This document shows, one piece after another, positions 16,629-25,386 of a DNA stretch of 64,000 nucleotides. The notes below the pieces were generated by a model. That model was not told the origin of the DNA. It saw only the letters and a program-made list of their open reading frames with translations, and ran no database searches. The translations under genes and the position numbers were made by a program. Source of the stretch: Halosimplex salinum (GTDB lineage: Archaea > Halobacteriota > Halobacteria > Halobacteriales > Haloarculaceae); contig NZ_QWGG01000002.1 of the NCBI RefSeq assembly GCF_003730195.1, positions 372,001 through 436,000 on the forward strand. Direction: 5' to 3'. Positions within the stretch are counted from its first letter, which is position 1; each line of letters starts with the position of its first letter.

Positions 16629-17582
16629 TTATCCGCCGAACTGCTCGGTCAGCGCCGGAACGACTTCGAACAGGTCGTCGACGATACCGTAGTCGGCGAT
16701 GTCGAAGATGGGCGCGTTGGGGTCTTTGTTGATCGCGATGATGGTGTCGGCGCCCTTCATCCCGGCGACGTGCTGGACCGCGCCGGAGATACCGACGGCG
16801 ATGTACACGTCGGGGGTCACAACCTTCCCGCTCTGGCCGACCTGCCGGTTCTTGGGGAGCCAGCCGTTGTCGACCACGGGGCGAGAGGCCGAGACGGTGG
16901 CGTCCAGCGCCTCCGCGAGGTCCCAGATGATGTCGAGGTTGTCCTCCTCCTCGATACCCCGGCCGACGGAGACGAGCACGTCCGCCTCGGAGATGTCCAC
17001 GTCGCCGCCGGCGGCCTCCTCGAAGCCCGTGACCGTCGAGCGGACCGCGCCCTCGTCGATGCTCACGTCGAACGGTTCGACGGTCGCGTCGCCGCCGGAG
17101 GGCGCGGCGGGCCACTCCGCCGGCCTGACCGTCAGCGCCGCGTGGTCGCTCTCGACCTCGATAGTCGTCTCGACTTTCGACCCGTACATCTCGCGGGTGA
17201 CGGTCAAGGACCCGTCTGCTTCGAGGCCGACGGCGTCCGTCACGAGCGGGTAGTCGAGGCGCTCGGCGACGGCCGGCGCGTAGTCCAGCCCGTTGACCGT
17301 GTGAGGCAGGAGGAGGTACTGCGGGTCGAGATCGTCGGCCAGCGCCTCGACGGCCTGGACGTACACGTCGTGGTTGAACTCCTCGCCGTAGTCGACGGTG
17401 TGGACGGCGTCGACGCCCTCGCGGGTCAGTTCGTCGCCGAACGATTCCACGTCGCCGCTCACGACCGCGACGTGCAACTCGGACCCGGTCGCGTCGGCCA
17501 GTTCCCGGCCGGCGCTCACGAGTTCGTGGCTCACGTCGCGCAACTCCCCGCGTCGGTGCTCCGCGACGGCCAGCACCGTCAT
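16629..17582 (-). CDS. etfA: electron transfer flavoprotein alpha subunit
   Basis: 317 residues. The C-terminal FAD-binding domain is intact: GRGIEEEDNLDI, SRPVVDNGWLPKNRQVGQSGK, YIAVGISGAVQHVAGMK and AINKDPNAPIFDIADYGIV. ETF is a soluble heterodimer that takes electrons from acyl-CoA and related dehydrogenases and passes them to the quinone pool. The gene overlaps etfB by 4 bp, so translation is coupled. The 3' end is duplicated downstream across a hairpin element. Confidence 0.95.
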   Translation of the reverse strand: MTVLAVAEHRRGELRDVSHELVSAGRELADATGSELHVAVVSGDVESFGDELTREGVDAVHTVDYGEEFNHDVYVQAVEALADDLDPQYLLLPHTVNGLDYAPAVAERLDYPLVTDAVGLEADGSLTVTREMYGSKVETTIEVESDHAALTVRPAEWPAAPSGGDATVEPFDVSIDEGAVRSTVTGFEEAAGGDVDISEADVLVSVGRGIEEEDNLDIIWDLAEALDATVSASRPVVDNGWLPKNRQVGQSGKVVTPDVYIAVGISGAVQHVAGMKGADTIIAINKDPNAPIFDIADYGIVDDLFEVVPALTEQFGG

Positions 17583-18370
17583 TGGCCCACCCCCTCGTCC
17601 CGCAGGACGCCGGCCAGTTCACCCGCTGTCTCGTCGGGGGCGCCCTCGAACACGGTCGCCTCGCCCTCGCTCTCCGGTTCGTAGGTCGCCGTCCACCGCA
17701 GGGGCGACTCCAGCGCGCTGCCGTCGAGGCCCAGCTCCTCGAGCGATTTCACGTCGAGGGGCTTGTTCTGGGCCTGTCGGATCCCCCGGAGGCTGGCGTA
17801 CCGGGGCTCGTTGATCCCCGTCTGGATGGTCAGGACGGCCGGCAGTTCCACGTCGGTCAACTCGTCCACGCCGCCCTCCAGCTCGCGGTGGACGGAGGCG
17901 AGCCCCTCGTCCTGGTCGAGGTCGAGCTGATTGACGACGGCGGCCCACTCGTCGCCGAGTTTCTCGGCGAGCGTGACGCCCGTGGCGGCGAAGCTGTCGT
18001 CGCCGCTCTGGACGCCCGAGAGGATCAGGTCCGGCTCCTCCTCGCGGGCGACCGCGGCGAGCAACTCGGCTTTCGTCTCGGCGTCGAGCAGGTCCCGTTC
18101 GGCGATGGCGTCGTCCCAGACGCGGACCGCGCGGTCGGCTCCCTTCGCCAGCGCCTTCCGGATCACCTCCTCCGAGCGCTCCGGGCCGACGGTGACGGTC
18201 ACGACCTCGACGTCCGTCACGTCCTCGGCGATCTGGACGGCCTCCTCGACGGCGTAGTCGTCCCACTCGTTGAGTTCGTAGGTGAGATAGCGTTCGTCGA
18301 CGTCGAGTCCGTCGATCTCGAACTCGTCGTCGACGACTGCCACGTCGGTGACTGTGACGAGGACTTTCAT
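17579..18370 (-). CDS. etfB: electron transfer flavoprotein beta subunit
   Basis: 263 residues from MKVLVTVTDVAVV. Adenine nucleotide-binding alpha/beta fold with the ETF-beta motif ILSGVQSGDDS and the loop VTVGPERSEEVIRKALAKGADRAVRV. It precedes etfA in the same transcript with a 4-bp overlap. A longer reading frame upstream (to 18457) lacks family similarity. No dehydrogenase or FixC-type gene is adjacent, so the electron donor is encoded elsewhere. Confidence 0.95.
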   Translation of the reverse strand: MKVLVTVTDVAVVDDEFEIDGLDVDERYLTYELNEWDDYAVEEAVQIAEDVTDVEVVTVTVGPERSEEVIRKALAKGADRAVRVWDDAIAERDLLDAETKAELLAAVAREEEPDLILSGVQSGDDSFAATGVTLAEKLGDEWAAVVNQLDLDQDEGLASVHRELEGGVDELTDVELPAVLTIQTGINEPRYASLRGIRQAQNKPLDVKSLEELGLDGSALESPLRWTATYEPESEGEATVFEGAPDETAGELAGVLRDEGVGQ

Positions 18371-18472
18371 GCACCGAACGTTGGCCCGGTCGGCGGTTAA
18401 ACGTTTCCGAGGGCCGGACCGTTGTTCGGCGTTTTCGCCGTCGAAATCGCCACGCACGGGAGAATCTGCCGG

Positions 18473-19825
18473 TCACTCCGAGTCGATGTCGGTGACGTCC
18501 TCGTCGGGGAACGAGATGAGGTTCTCGCGACCGATCCGGAGCTTGTCGATCCGGTCGTCGTCGTCCATCGCCGAGAGCAACTGCGAGACCTTCGCGTTCG
18601 ACCAGCCGGTCTCCTGGACGATGGCGGCCTGTTTCATCCGTCCGCCGTTTCGCTCGATGAGTCGCTCGACGCGCTCCTCGTCGCTGAGGAGTTCCTCGTC
18701 GATTCCGCCGTCGTCGGTCGCGTCGCCCGCGCTGGCGGTCACGTCGGCACCGGCGCCGGCCGCCGCCCCCGCCGCGACGCCCGCTCTCTCGTCGTCTGCC
18801 GACACGTCTGTATCGGCCGGGGAGTCGGTTCCGGCGGCACCGTCGCTCTCGGTTTCGGCGGGGGACTCGGCGCCGGCGTCCGTCCCGGAACTCCCGTCGT
18901 CGCCGCTACCGACGAGTCCGCCGAGGCCGTCGTCGTCTTCGTCGCGGCGCATGTAGACGGCGAGCACGGCGGCGCTCGCAGCCGCGACCACCACGACGAT
19001 CCCGAGCGGGAGCGCGTCCAGGAACTCGCTCCCGTTCCCGCCTGGACTGGTCCCCGGTCCCGCGGTCGGTCCGTCGAGCGTCGACGTCGGCGACACCGCC
19101 GTGGGTCCGGTGGTCGTCGGCGGCGTCGTGAACGGTGTGGCGTCCCCCGAGTAGACGATCCAGGGGCCGCGGTCGCCGAAGTTCTGGGGTCCCTCCCAGC
19201 GAGCCACGCCGTTCTCGAGGTTGGTCACCGCCGACGTGCTGGCCGTCGGCGCGCTACTGACGCCGTACCCGCTCGGCGGTTCGATCACGAGCGTCTCCCG
19301 GTCGGTCAGCTTCGGCAACCAGACGCCCGTGCTCGTGTTGAACGCGTCGTCGACGTAGAGTCTGTTCCCGCTCGTCCGCGCGAAGTCCGTCCACGTGAAC
19401 GTGATCCACAGCGCTCCGGTCTCGTTGTGGAGCGCGTGGTGCCGCTGGACGTTCTCGATCTCCATCGTCCGACCGGTCACGTCGCTCGCGTTCTCCGCAC
19501 CGGCTCTGAACGTGTCGAGTGCGAACGGCGACTCCGTCTCGTTGAACTCGTCGACGAGGTCCGCGAACGCCTCGCGTTCGTCTCCGTCCGTAACGGAGAC
19601 GACGGTCATGACTCGCCACTCTGCGTCACCGTCGGCGGCCACGTCGACCCGCATCTCGACGTCCCCAGAGTCGAGAGAACTGTTGTGGGGGCGTTCGATC
19701 GCACCAGCGACCGCTCCCGACTGGGCGCCCGGATCCGCGTGCGCCGCGCCGAGGGCCATCGCTGGCGCGGCCCCTGCCAAGAGGAGGACCAGCGTAACGA
19801 GGGCTGCGAACGACCGCGGGGACAT
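18473..19825 (-). CDS. membrane-anchored winged-helix regulator with external sensor domain
   Basis: 450 residues from MSPRSFAALV. A signal peptide/first membrane segment (1-25), an extracellular beta-rich domain of ~230 residues, a Thr/Pro/Gly linker, a transmembrane helix (LGIVVVVAAASAAVLAVYM), an acidic Ala/Gly/Asp linker and a C-terminal winged helix (ERVERLIERNGGRMKQ..IVQETGWSNAKVSQLL). The order means a signal seen outside could act directly on DNA at the membrane. Such one-component membrane regulators form a haloarchaeal family with few known targets. The gene directly across, divergently transcribed, is a secreted protein and a natural candidate target. A start 39 bp further upstream is possible. 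Confidence 0.82.
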   Translation of the reverse strand: MSPRSFAALVTLVLLLAGAAPAMALGAAHADPGAQSGAVAGAIERPHNSSLDSGDVEMRVDVAADGDAEWRVMTVVSVTDGDEREAFADLVDEFNETESPFALDTFRAGAENASDVTGRTMEIENVQRHHALHNETGALWITFTWTDFARTSGNRLYVDDAFNTSTGVWLPKLTDRETLVIEPPSGYGVSSAPTASTSAVTNLENGVARWEGPQNFGDRGPWIVYSGDATPFTTPPTTTGPTAVSPTSTLDGPTAGPGTSPGGNGSEFLDALPLGIVVVVAAASAAVLAVYMRRDEDDDGLGGLVGSGDDGSSGTDAGAESPAETESDGAAGTDSPADTDVSADDERAGVAAGAAAGAGADVTASAGDATDDGGIDEELLSDEERVERLIERNGGRMKQAAIVQETGWSNAKVSQLLSAMDDDDRIDKLRIGRENLISFPDEDVTDIDSE

Positions 19826-19969
19826 ACACGACTCATTTCCGGCCTCGCGGAAAACACTTTCCATTAAAACGTCTCTGCTGTTTTTGAAACGTCTACACGG
19901 CTCTCGGGCCTTTACGATAGTATCGAGAGTAGGTGGATTTTTGTAATCGGGCACGAAAGAGTCCGTGTG

Positions 19970-21307
19970 ATGCCCAGAGACCGCCCTGTCCTCCTCGCCG
20001 TCCTCGTGGCGGCCGTCGCCCTGGCCCCGGTGGTCGGCGCGGCCGCTGCCGCCCCGGCTGTCGGGGGCGCCGACGCGACCGATGTCCACTCGGACGCGGC
20101 GTCCCAGGCCCAGCCGGCCGGCGCCCAGTCAGTTTCGGGAACCGAGCAGACAGCCTTCTCCCTCACGCCGCGGTCCGCCGACGTGGCCCGAACGGTCGTC
20201 GTCTCCCAGCCGAACACGTCGAGCTATCTCGGGATCCGGGACGAAGCGGTCCAGCAGTCCGGCCAGGACAGCGTGTCACTGAACGTCGGCAGTGCGATTC
20301 AACAGGACGTTACCGAGCTCGAGAGCGAGTACACTTCGCTTACGTTCGAACAGCGCTACGAGAACACCACCGGTCGACAGGCCCGACTGGACGTGATCCG
20401 GAGCGAGGTCGATCGGCTGGAACGGCGCGTGCAGGAGCTCGAACTGCGCCGGAATCGCGTGATCAACAGCTACAACGACGGCGACTACGACACCGAAGCG
20501 TTCCTGCAGGAACTGGCGTCGCTCGACGTGGCCGCCCGCGGGATGGAGTCCGAGTTCGACCGGGTCCGGGGGGCGGCGGGTCTGGGACTTCCCTCGGACA
20601 TCGACACGAAACTCGACAACCTCGAGGGCGACCTGCTCACCCTCCACGGGCCGGTTCGCCAGCAGATCGGCGGCGCGATGTCCGGCGCTCGCGACCCGCT
20701 CTCGGTGTACACGGTCACGTCCCAGACCGGCGTCGTCCTCGCGGCCAAGGAAGGGTCGCTGTACTACCGCGAGGCCTACCTCGGGCAGAACCGCAACCAG
20801 GTCGGAACCAACGAGTTCGTCACCGAGGACGACCCCAGCGGGATCAGCAACGCGAACACCCGCGCGACGCAGCTCTACCCGTGGGTATACGACAACTACC
20901 GTTCGGGACCGAACGTCGAACCGATCGGCAACACGTCGATCTACTATGTCCAGCTGGGTCACCCGCACGGCTCGCTGGACACCTACCTCGACGGCCGCTC
21001 CGGGGACGCGTTCCGCGAGTACCAGACCAAACCCCTCGACGCGCTCCCGACCCGACAGACGACGAACGTGAGTTCCAACGTCCGCCTCACGATCAACCGC
21101 ACGCACGCTACCGGACCGATGGAGATCGTCGTCACCGACAACCTCACCGGCGAATCGCTGGACGCGACGGTGACGGTCAACGGCCACGACGTCGGTTCGA
21201 CCGGTGACGACGGCCGTCTCTGGACGCTCACCCCACAGCGCTCCGTCCGTATCACCGTCACGACGGAGAGCGGACGGACCGTCCACGAGCGGTTCTTCTC
21301 GCGCTGA
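19970..21307 (+). CDS. secreted haloarchaeal protein with coiled-coil region
   Basis: 445 residues. Sec-type signal peptide at 1-30 (VLLAVLVAAVALAPVVGAAAA), then a central coiled coil (RSEVDRLERRVQELELRRNRV), a middle domain with FVTEDDPSG, and a C-terminal Ig/carboxypeptidase-regulatory-like beta domain (TVTVNGHDVGSTGDDGRLW). No C-terminal anchor is seen. I recognise it as one of the large secreted proteins shared by haloarchaea, function unknown. It is divergent from the membrane winged-helix regulator with 144 bp between the starts. Confidence 0.75.
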   Translation: MPRDRPVLLAVLVAAVALAPVVGAAAAAPAVGGADATDVHSDAASQAQPAGAQSVSGTEQTAFSLTPRSADVARTVVVSQPNTSSYLGIRDEAVQQSGQDSVSLNVGSAIQQDVTELESEYTSLTFEQRYENTTGRQARLDVIRSEVDRLERRVQELELRRNRVINSYNDGDYDTEAFLQELASLDVAARGMESEFDRVRGAAGLGLPSDIDTKLDNLEGDLLTLHGPVRQQIGGAMSGARDPLSVYTVTSQTGVVLAAKEGSLYYREAYLGQNRNQVGTNEFVTEDDPSGISNANTRATQLYPWVYDNYRSGPNVEPIGNTSIYYVQLGHPHGSLDTYLDGRSGDAFREYQTKPLDALPTRQTTNVSSNVRLTINRTHATGPMEIVVTDNLTGESLDATVTVNGHDVGSTGDDGRLWTLTPQRSVRITVTTESGRTVHERFFSR

Positions 21308-21353
21308 GGGCGGCGAAAATCGGTTTTCTGCGTTCGATCGCGGCGAGCGCGGT

Positions 21354-21505
21354 CCTATTCGGGCACTTCGGCGACGGTCGTGATCGCGACTTCCGGGCTG
21401 TACGATGGCCCTGCATCCACCTTTTTCCGCTCGGGTCGCTGCGCGACCCACTCGCGCAAAAATCTGGACCAAAAACCCGCTCGCTCACTCCGTTCGCTCG
21501 CGGCC
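21354..21505. repeat. hairpin element plus duplicated methyltransferase 3' end
   Basis: 21354-21411 repeats 21505-21562 with one mismatch (21358); the copied segment is the last 18 codons and stop of the methyltransferase. Between the copies is CCACCTTTTTCCGCTCGGGT, its inverse arm, CGCAAAAATCTGGACCAAAA and a GAGCGAACGGAGTGAGCGAG-like palindrome. Confidence 0.8.
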
Positions 21506-22123
21506 CTACTCGGGCACTTCGGCGACGGTCGTGATCGCGACTTCCGGGCTGTACGATGGCCCCATCGTCACGTGGCGGAACTCCTCGAAGCCGGCTTCGG
21601 AGAACATGCGGTCTGCTTCCTCGGCGTCGTAGAACAGCATGAACGCGTCGGCGAGCTTCTGGAAGATGGCCCGCGAGGGGTAGTTCGGGCCGACGATGAG
21701 CACCTGACCGCCGGGCTCGGTGACGCGGCGACACTCGGCGAGCGCCTCGACCGGGTCGGGCCAGTACTCGATCGACCCGGAGGACCACACCACGTCGAAG
21801 GTGTCGTCCTTGAACGGGAGTCGCTGGGCGTCGCCGCGATAGAACCGCACGGGGTCGTGCTTGCCGAGCTTCGCCCACGCTTTCTCCATCTGGTGGACGC
21901 TCTGGTCGAGCCCGTGGACGTTCCCGGTGTGCTGGAGGATGCCCTCGGTGCCGAAGCCGGTCCCACAGCCGACGTCCAGCACTCGGTCCCCGTCTTCGAT
22001 GTCCAAGAGGCCCAGCGCCTGCGCGCGCATCTCCTCGGTCCAGATGAAGGGGTTGATCTGGTCGTACACCTTCGAGAGATACTTGTAGAACAGACGGGCC
22101 CGCGACTTGTCTTGGACGGCCAT
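21506..22123 (-). CDS. SAM-dependent methyltransferase, MPBQ/quinone type
   Basis: 205 residues. Class I methyltransferase with motif I VLDVGCGTG, an acidic loop DQSVHQMEKA, motif II-like FDVVWSSGSIEYWPDP and motif III PGGQVLIVGPNY. The SSGSIEYWPDP and FYDAEEADRMF segments resemble the archaeal group related to plant VTE3 (2-methyl-6-phytylbenzoquinol methyltransferase). In haloarchaea a role in menaquinone ring methylation is likely. Single gene; its 3' end is duplicated downstream around a hairpin repeat. Confidence 0.82.
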   Translation of the reverse strand: MAVQDKSRARLFYKYLSKVYDQINPFIWTEEMRAQALGLLDIEDGDRVLDVGCGTGFGTEGILQHTGNVHGLDQSVHQMEKAWAKLGKHDPVRFYRGDAQRLPFKDDTFDVVWSSGSIEYWPDPVEALAECRRVTEPGGQVLIVGPNYPSRAIFQKLADAFMLFYDAEEADRMFSEAGFEEFRHVTMGPSYSPEVAITTVAEVPE

Positions 22124-22331
22124 TGCCGAGGGTTAGGCCCAGTCGGGCATAATTCCCCTGTTTTCCGACGCTTCGCCGTCGACCGAGCGGGCACGGGGGT
22201 CAGTCGGCCGACACGAGGGGGCAGCGAGCGAGGCAACGAGATGACACGCTCGCACGGCGTCTGGCGCCGCTGGGCGGCGACACTTCGCAACTACCAAATA
22301 GGCCCTGAACGGATCTCTCCACGATTAGCAA

Positions 22332-22664
22332 ATGCCAAGGCCAGAGGTTCTCGACCGAGTCAAAGACGCCGAACAGGAGGCGGACGAGATCGTCGCCGAG
22401 GCCGAGGAGGACGCCGAGGAGACGATCGCGGCCGCGCGTGACGAGGCCGACGAGATCCGCGAGGAAGCCCGCGAAGACGCGGACGCCGAGGCCGAGGAGC
22501 GTCTCGCAGACGCGCGCGAAGAGATCGAGACCGAGCGCGAACGGATCCTCGAAGAGGGGGCCGAAGAGCGTGAGGCACTCGAGGCGCGCGCGAGCGAACG
22601 CACGGAGGACGTGGTCGAATTCGTCGTGACACAGTTCGAGGAGGCGGTGCATGCTCAGACCTAA
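22332..22664 (+). CDS. atpH: A-type ATP synthase subunit H (peripheral stalk)
   Basis: 110 residues, nearly all one alpha-helical coiled coil rich in Glu, Ala and Arg, with the typical start MPRPEVLDRVKDAE. Subunit H pairs with E to form the stator stalk of archaeal A1Ao ATP synthase. First gene of the operon; an AAATA sequence at 22296 about 35 bp upstream may be the promoter. It overlaps atpI by 14 bp. Confidence 0.9.
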   Translation: MPRPEVLDRVKDAEQEADEIVAEAEEDAEETIAAARDEADEIREEAREDADAEAEERLADAREEIETERERILEEGAEEREALEARASERTEDVVEFVVTQFEEAVHAQT

Positions 22665-24906
22665 GCGAATGAGCAAGGTGTCCGTGACCGGCTCCAAGGC
22701 CGTCATGGACGACGTCATCGAGACCGTCTACGACCTCCATCTCGTCCACTTCACCGACTACGACGGCCGCTGGCCGGGCTTCGACAACGGCTCGCCGATG
22801 GAAGGCGGCGACGAGGCCTCGGAGAACCTCGTCACCGTCCGCTCGCTCAAGAGCATCCTCGGCGTCCAGCCCGAGGACGCCGGTCCCAGCCGGATCGTCA
22901 CCGACGACACCCTCGAGACGGAACTCGAGGAGGTCAGGACCGAGGCCAACGCGCTCGACGACGAGCGCAACGAACTGGAGAGCGAACTCCGCGGGGTCGA
23001 CGAGGAGATCGACGCGATGGACCCGTTCGCGACGCTGGGCATCGACCTCGACCTCCTGTGGGGCTACGACTCGCTGGCCGTGCAGGTCGGCCACGGCGAC
23101 TCCGGCAGCGTCGAACGGGCGCTCGCCGACGTCGACGCCGCGACCGGCGTCTTCGCCGAGGACGACGTCGTCGCCGCGTTCGCCCACACTGACGAGGAGA
23201 CGCTCCAGAGCGCGCTCGTCGAGGCCGACTTCACGGCCGTCGAGGTCCCCAACGAGGAGGGCGACCCGCAGGACGTGCTCGGCGAACTCGAGCACCGAAA
23301 ACAGCAACTCGAATCGAAGCTCGCGACCGTCGAGAACCAGATCGAGGAGCTTCGCTACGACGTGGCCGGCTTCCTGCTGGCCGCCGAGGAGAAGTTCTCG
23401 ATCCGCGCACAGAAGACCGAGGCGCCGCTCTCGTTCGCGACGACCGAGAACGCATTCGTCGCCGAGGGCTGGATCCCGAGCGAGCGCGTCGCGGACTTCG
23501 AGGCCGCGCTGGCCGACGCCGTCGGCGAGCACGTCGACGTCGAGGAACTCGAAGTCGCCGAGTACGACCGCCACGGTCACGCCGCGACCACCGAGGGCGT
23601 CGACCACACGCCGGAGAAGACCGGCGCCGGCACCGGCGGCGTCGAAGAGGAAGAGGCCGCCGCGCGGTCGTTCGAGGACGAGGAAGAAGAAGAGGCCGAG
23701 CCCCAGGAGGCCCGCGCCGATGGGGGTACGGTTACGATGGCGGACGACGACCCGCCGGTGATCCAGGACAACCCCGGGATCACCCAGCCGTTCGAACTCC
23801 TGACGAAGGCCGTCGGTCGGCCCAACTACTCGGAGTTCGACCCGACGATCATCCTCTTTCTCACGTTCCCGCTGATGTTCGGATTCATCATCGGCGACGT
23901 GGGGTACGGGCTGATCTACACGGCCATCGGCTACTACATGATCCGGAACTACGACTCGGACGCGTTCAAGAACTTCGGCGTCATCACCGCCGCGTCCGGG
24001 CTCGCGACGACGATATTCGGCGTTCTCTACGGCGAGATATTCGGACTACATCTGGTCGCCTCGATGTTCTGGGAGGGCGTCGTGGGACTCTCCCACGCGC
24101 CCATCGAGAAGGGCCTCTCCCCGGCGACGAGCTACTGGGCCGAGACGTGGTTCGTCGTCACCGCACTGTTCGGCCTGTTCCACCTGAACACGGCCTACGT
24201 GCTGGAGTTCCTCGAGAACCGGACGCTCCACGGCACGAAGGAGGCCATCATCGAGACCGGCTCGTGGATCCTCGCGCTCAACGGGCTCTGGCTGTTCATC
24301 TTCAGCACCCTGTTCGAGGGCGCCAAGCCTGACCTCCTGTTCACCGTCCTCAACGAGGGACAGGGCGCCGGGTTCGAACTGGGCTTCTCCGGGTTCTCGC
24401 CGGTCGTCGGCTGGCTCGGGCTCGGGATGGTCGGTCTCGGGATGGCGCTGCTGGCCATCGGACCGGTCCACGAACTCATCGAGATCCACGTCGTGCTGGC
24501 CCACACCCTGTCGTACCTGCGTATCGCCGCGGTCCTCCTCGCGAAGGCGGGGATGGCGTTCGCGGTCAACCTCCTGTTCTGGGGGGCGTACGCGGTGCCG
24601 GGTGACCACGGTGCCGAGTGGCACTTCATGCTCTCGCACGGGAGCGAGTACGTGCTCAGCCACTACGAGAGCGCGGAGATCCTCTTCCCCGGCATGGTCC
24701 ACATGGGGCCGGCGATGGCCGTCTTCGGCGTCGTCGTCCTGATCGTCGGGAACCTGGTCGTCCTGATCCTCGGGGTCACCTCCTCGGGGATCCAGTCGGT
24801 GCGCCTCGAGTTCTTCGAGTTCTTCGAGAAGTTCTACGAGGGCAACGGGACGGTGTACTCGCCGTTCGGGACCGAGCGGACCTACACCACCGACGACGGG
24901 TCCTGA
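22651..24906 (+). CDS. atpI: A-type ATP synthase subunit I (membrane subunit a)
   Basis: 751 residues from MLRPKRMSKVSVTG. A long cytoplasmic N-terminal part with coiled coils (1-~380, ending in a Glu-rich linker) is followed by a membrane domain with about eight helices: FPLMFGFIIGDVGYG, AIGYYMI, FGVLYGEIFGLHL, GLFHLNTAYVLEFLENRTLHG and HVVLAHTLSYLRIAAVLLAKAG, the last carrying the essential arginine next to the rotor ring. It supplies the two ion half-channels. 14-bp overlap with atpH indicates coupled translation. Confidence 0.95.
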   Translation: MLRPKRMSKVSVTGSKAVMDDVIETVYDLHLVHFTDYDGRWPGFDNGSPMEGGDEASENLVTVRSLKSILGVQPEDAGPSRIVTDDTLETELEEVRTEANALDDERNELESELRGVDEEIDAMDPFATLGIDLDLLWGYDSLAVQVGHGDSGSVERALADVDAATGVFAEDDVVAAFAHTDEETLQSALVEADFTAVEVPNEEGDPQDVLGELEHRKQQLESKLATVENQIEELRYDVAGFLLAAEEKFSIRAQKTEAPLSFATTENAFVAEGWIPSERVADFEAALADAVGEHVDVEELEVAEYDRHGHAATTEGVDHTPEKTGAGTGGVEEEEAAARSFEDEEEEEAEPQEARADGGTVTMADDDPPVIQDNPGITQPFELLTKAVGRPNYSEFDPTIILFLTFPLMFGFIIGDVGYGLIYTAIGYYMIRNYDSDAFKNFGVITAASGLATTIFGVLYGEIFGLHLVASMFWEGVVGLSHAPIEKGLSPATSYWAETWFVVTALFGLFHLNTAYVLEFLENRTLHGTKEAIIETGSWILALNGLWLFIFSTLFEGAKPDLLFTVLNEGQGAGFELGFSGFSPVVGWLGLGMVGLGMALLAIGPVHELIEIHVVLAHTLSYLRIAAVLLAKAGMAFAVNLLFWGAYAVPGDHGAEWHFMLSHGSEYVLSHYESAEILFPGMVHMGPAMAVFGVVVLIVGNLVVLILGVTSSGIQSVRLEFFEFFEKFYEGNGTVYSPFGTERTYTTDDGS

Positions 24907-25023
24907 CGGGCCCGTTCGCCGCCGCAGTTCGACGCCGCGGCCGGTCGCCGCGACCGGTCCGCTGTCGCGGATAGCCGCGCTCACGGGATCCGGTTTTGCG
25001 GACTTCATTCGACGTATTTGGGA

Positions 25024-25033
25024 AGCTTTATGC
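25024..25033 (+). promoter_or_regulatory. likely internal promoter before atpK
   Basis: AGCTTTATGC in the 187-bp gap between atpI and atpK, about 60 bp ahead of the ATG. All other joints between atpH and atpB are short or overlapping, so a private promoter for the multicopy ring subunit is a reasonable reading. Confidence 0.4.
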
Positions 25034-25093
25034 CCACGATAGAGCAATTCGGGGGTGTACGGAACGGAACCGTCGCGACCTAACTCATACACA

Positions 25094-25360
25094 ATGATCG
25101 AGAACACCGCCGAACTCGCCAACGTCGTACTGCAGGGAGAAGGAGCAAGTAGCCCGGCACTGACCGCACAGGGTGCAGCCGCCATCGCCGTCGGGCTGGG
25201 CGCCCTCGGGACGGGCATCGCACAGCGGTCCATCGGTGCCGCGGCCGTCGGGGCCGTCGCCGAGGACGACGACATGTTCGTCCAGGCGCTGATCTTCACT
25301 GCACTGCCCGAGACACTGATCATTATTGCCTTCGTGACGCTGTTCATCGCTGGGCAATAA
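25094..25360 (+). CDS. atpK: A-type ATP synthase subunit K (rotor ring proteolipid)
   Basis: 88 residues, two transmembrane helices (about 26-55 and 62-86). The ion-carrying carboxylate is Glu73 in ALPETLIII; the first helix is glycine/alanine-rich (GLGALGTGIAQRSIGAAAVGA). Many copies build the rotor ring. The start MIENTAELAN was chosen over an upstream Met that lacks a family match. No Na+-ligand signature is obvious; proton use is expected in this setting. Confidence 0.95.
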   Translation: MIENTAELANVVLQGEGASSPALTAQGAAAIAVGLGALGTGIAQRSIGAAAVGAVAEDDDMFVQALIFTALPETLIIIAFVTLFIAGQ

Positions 25361-25386
25361 GCCTCTCTCACACCCTTTCACTACAC

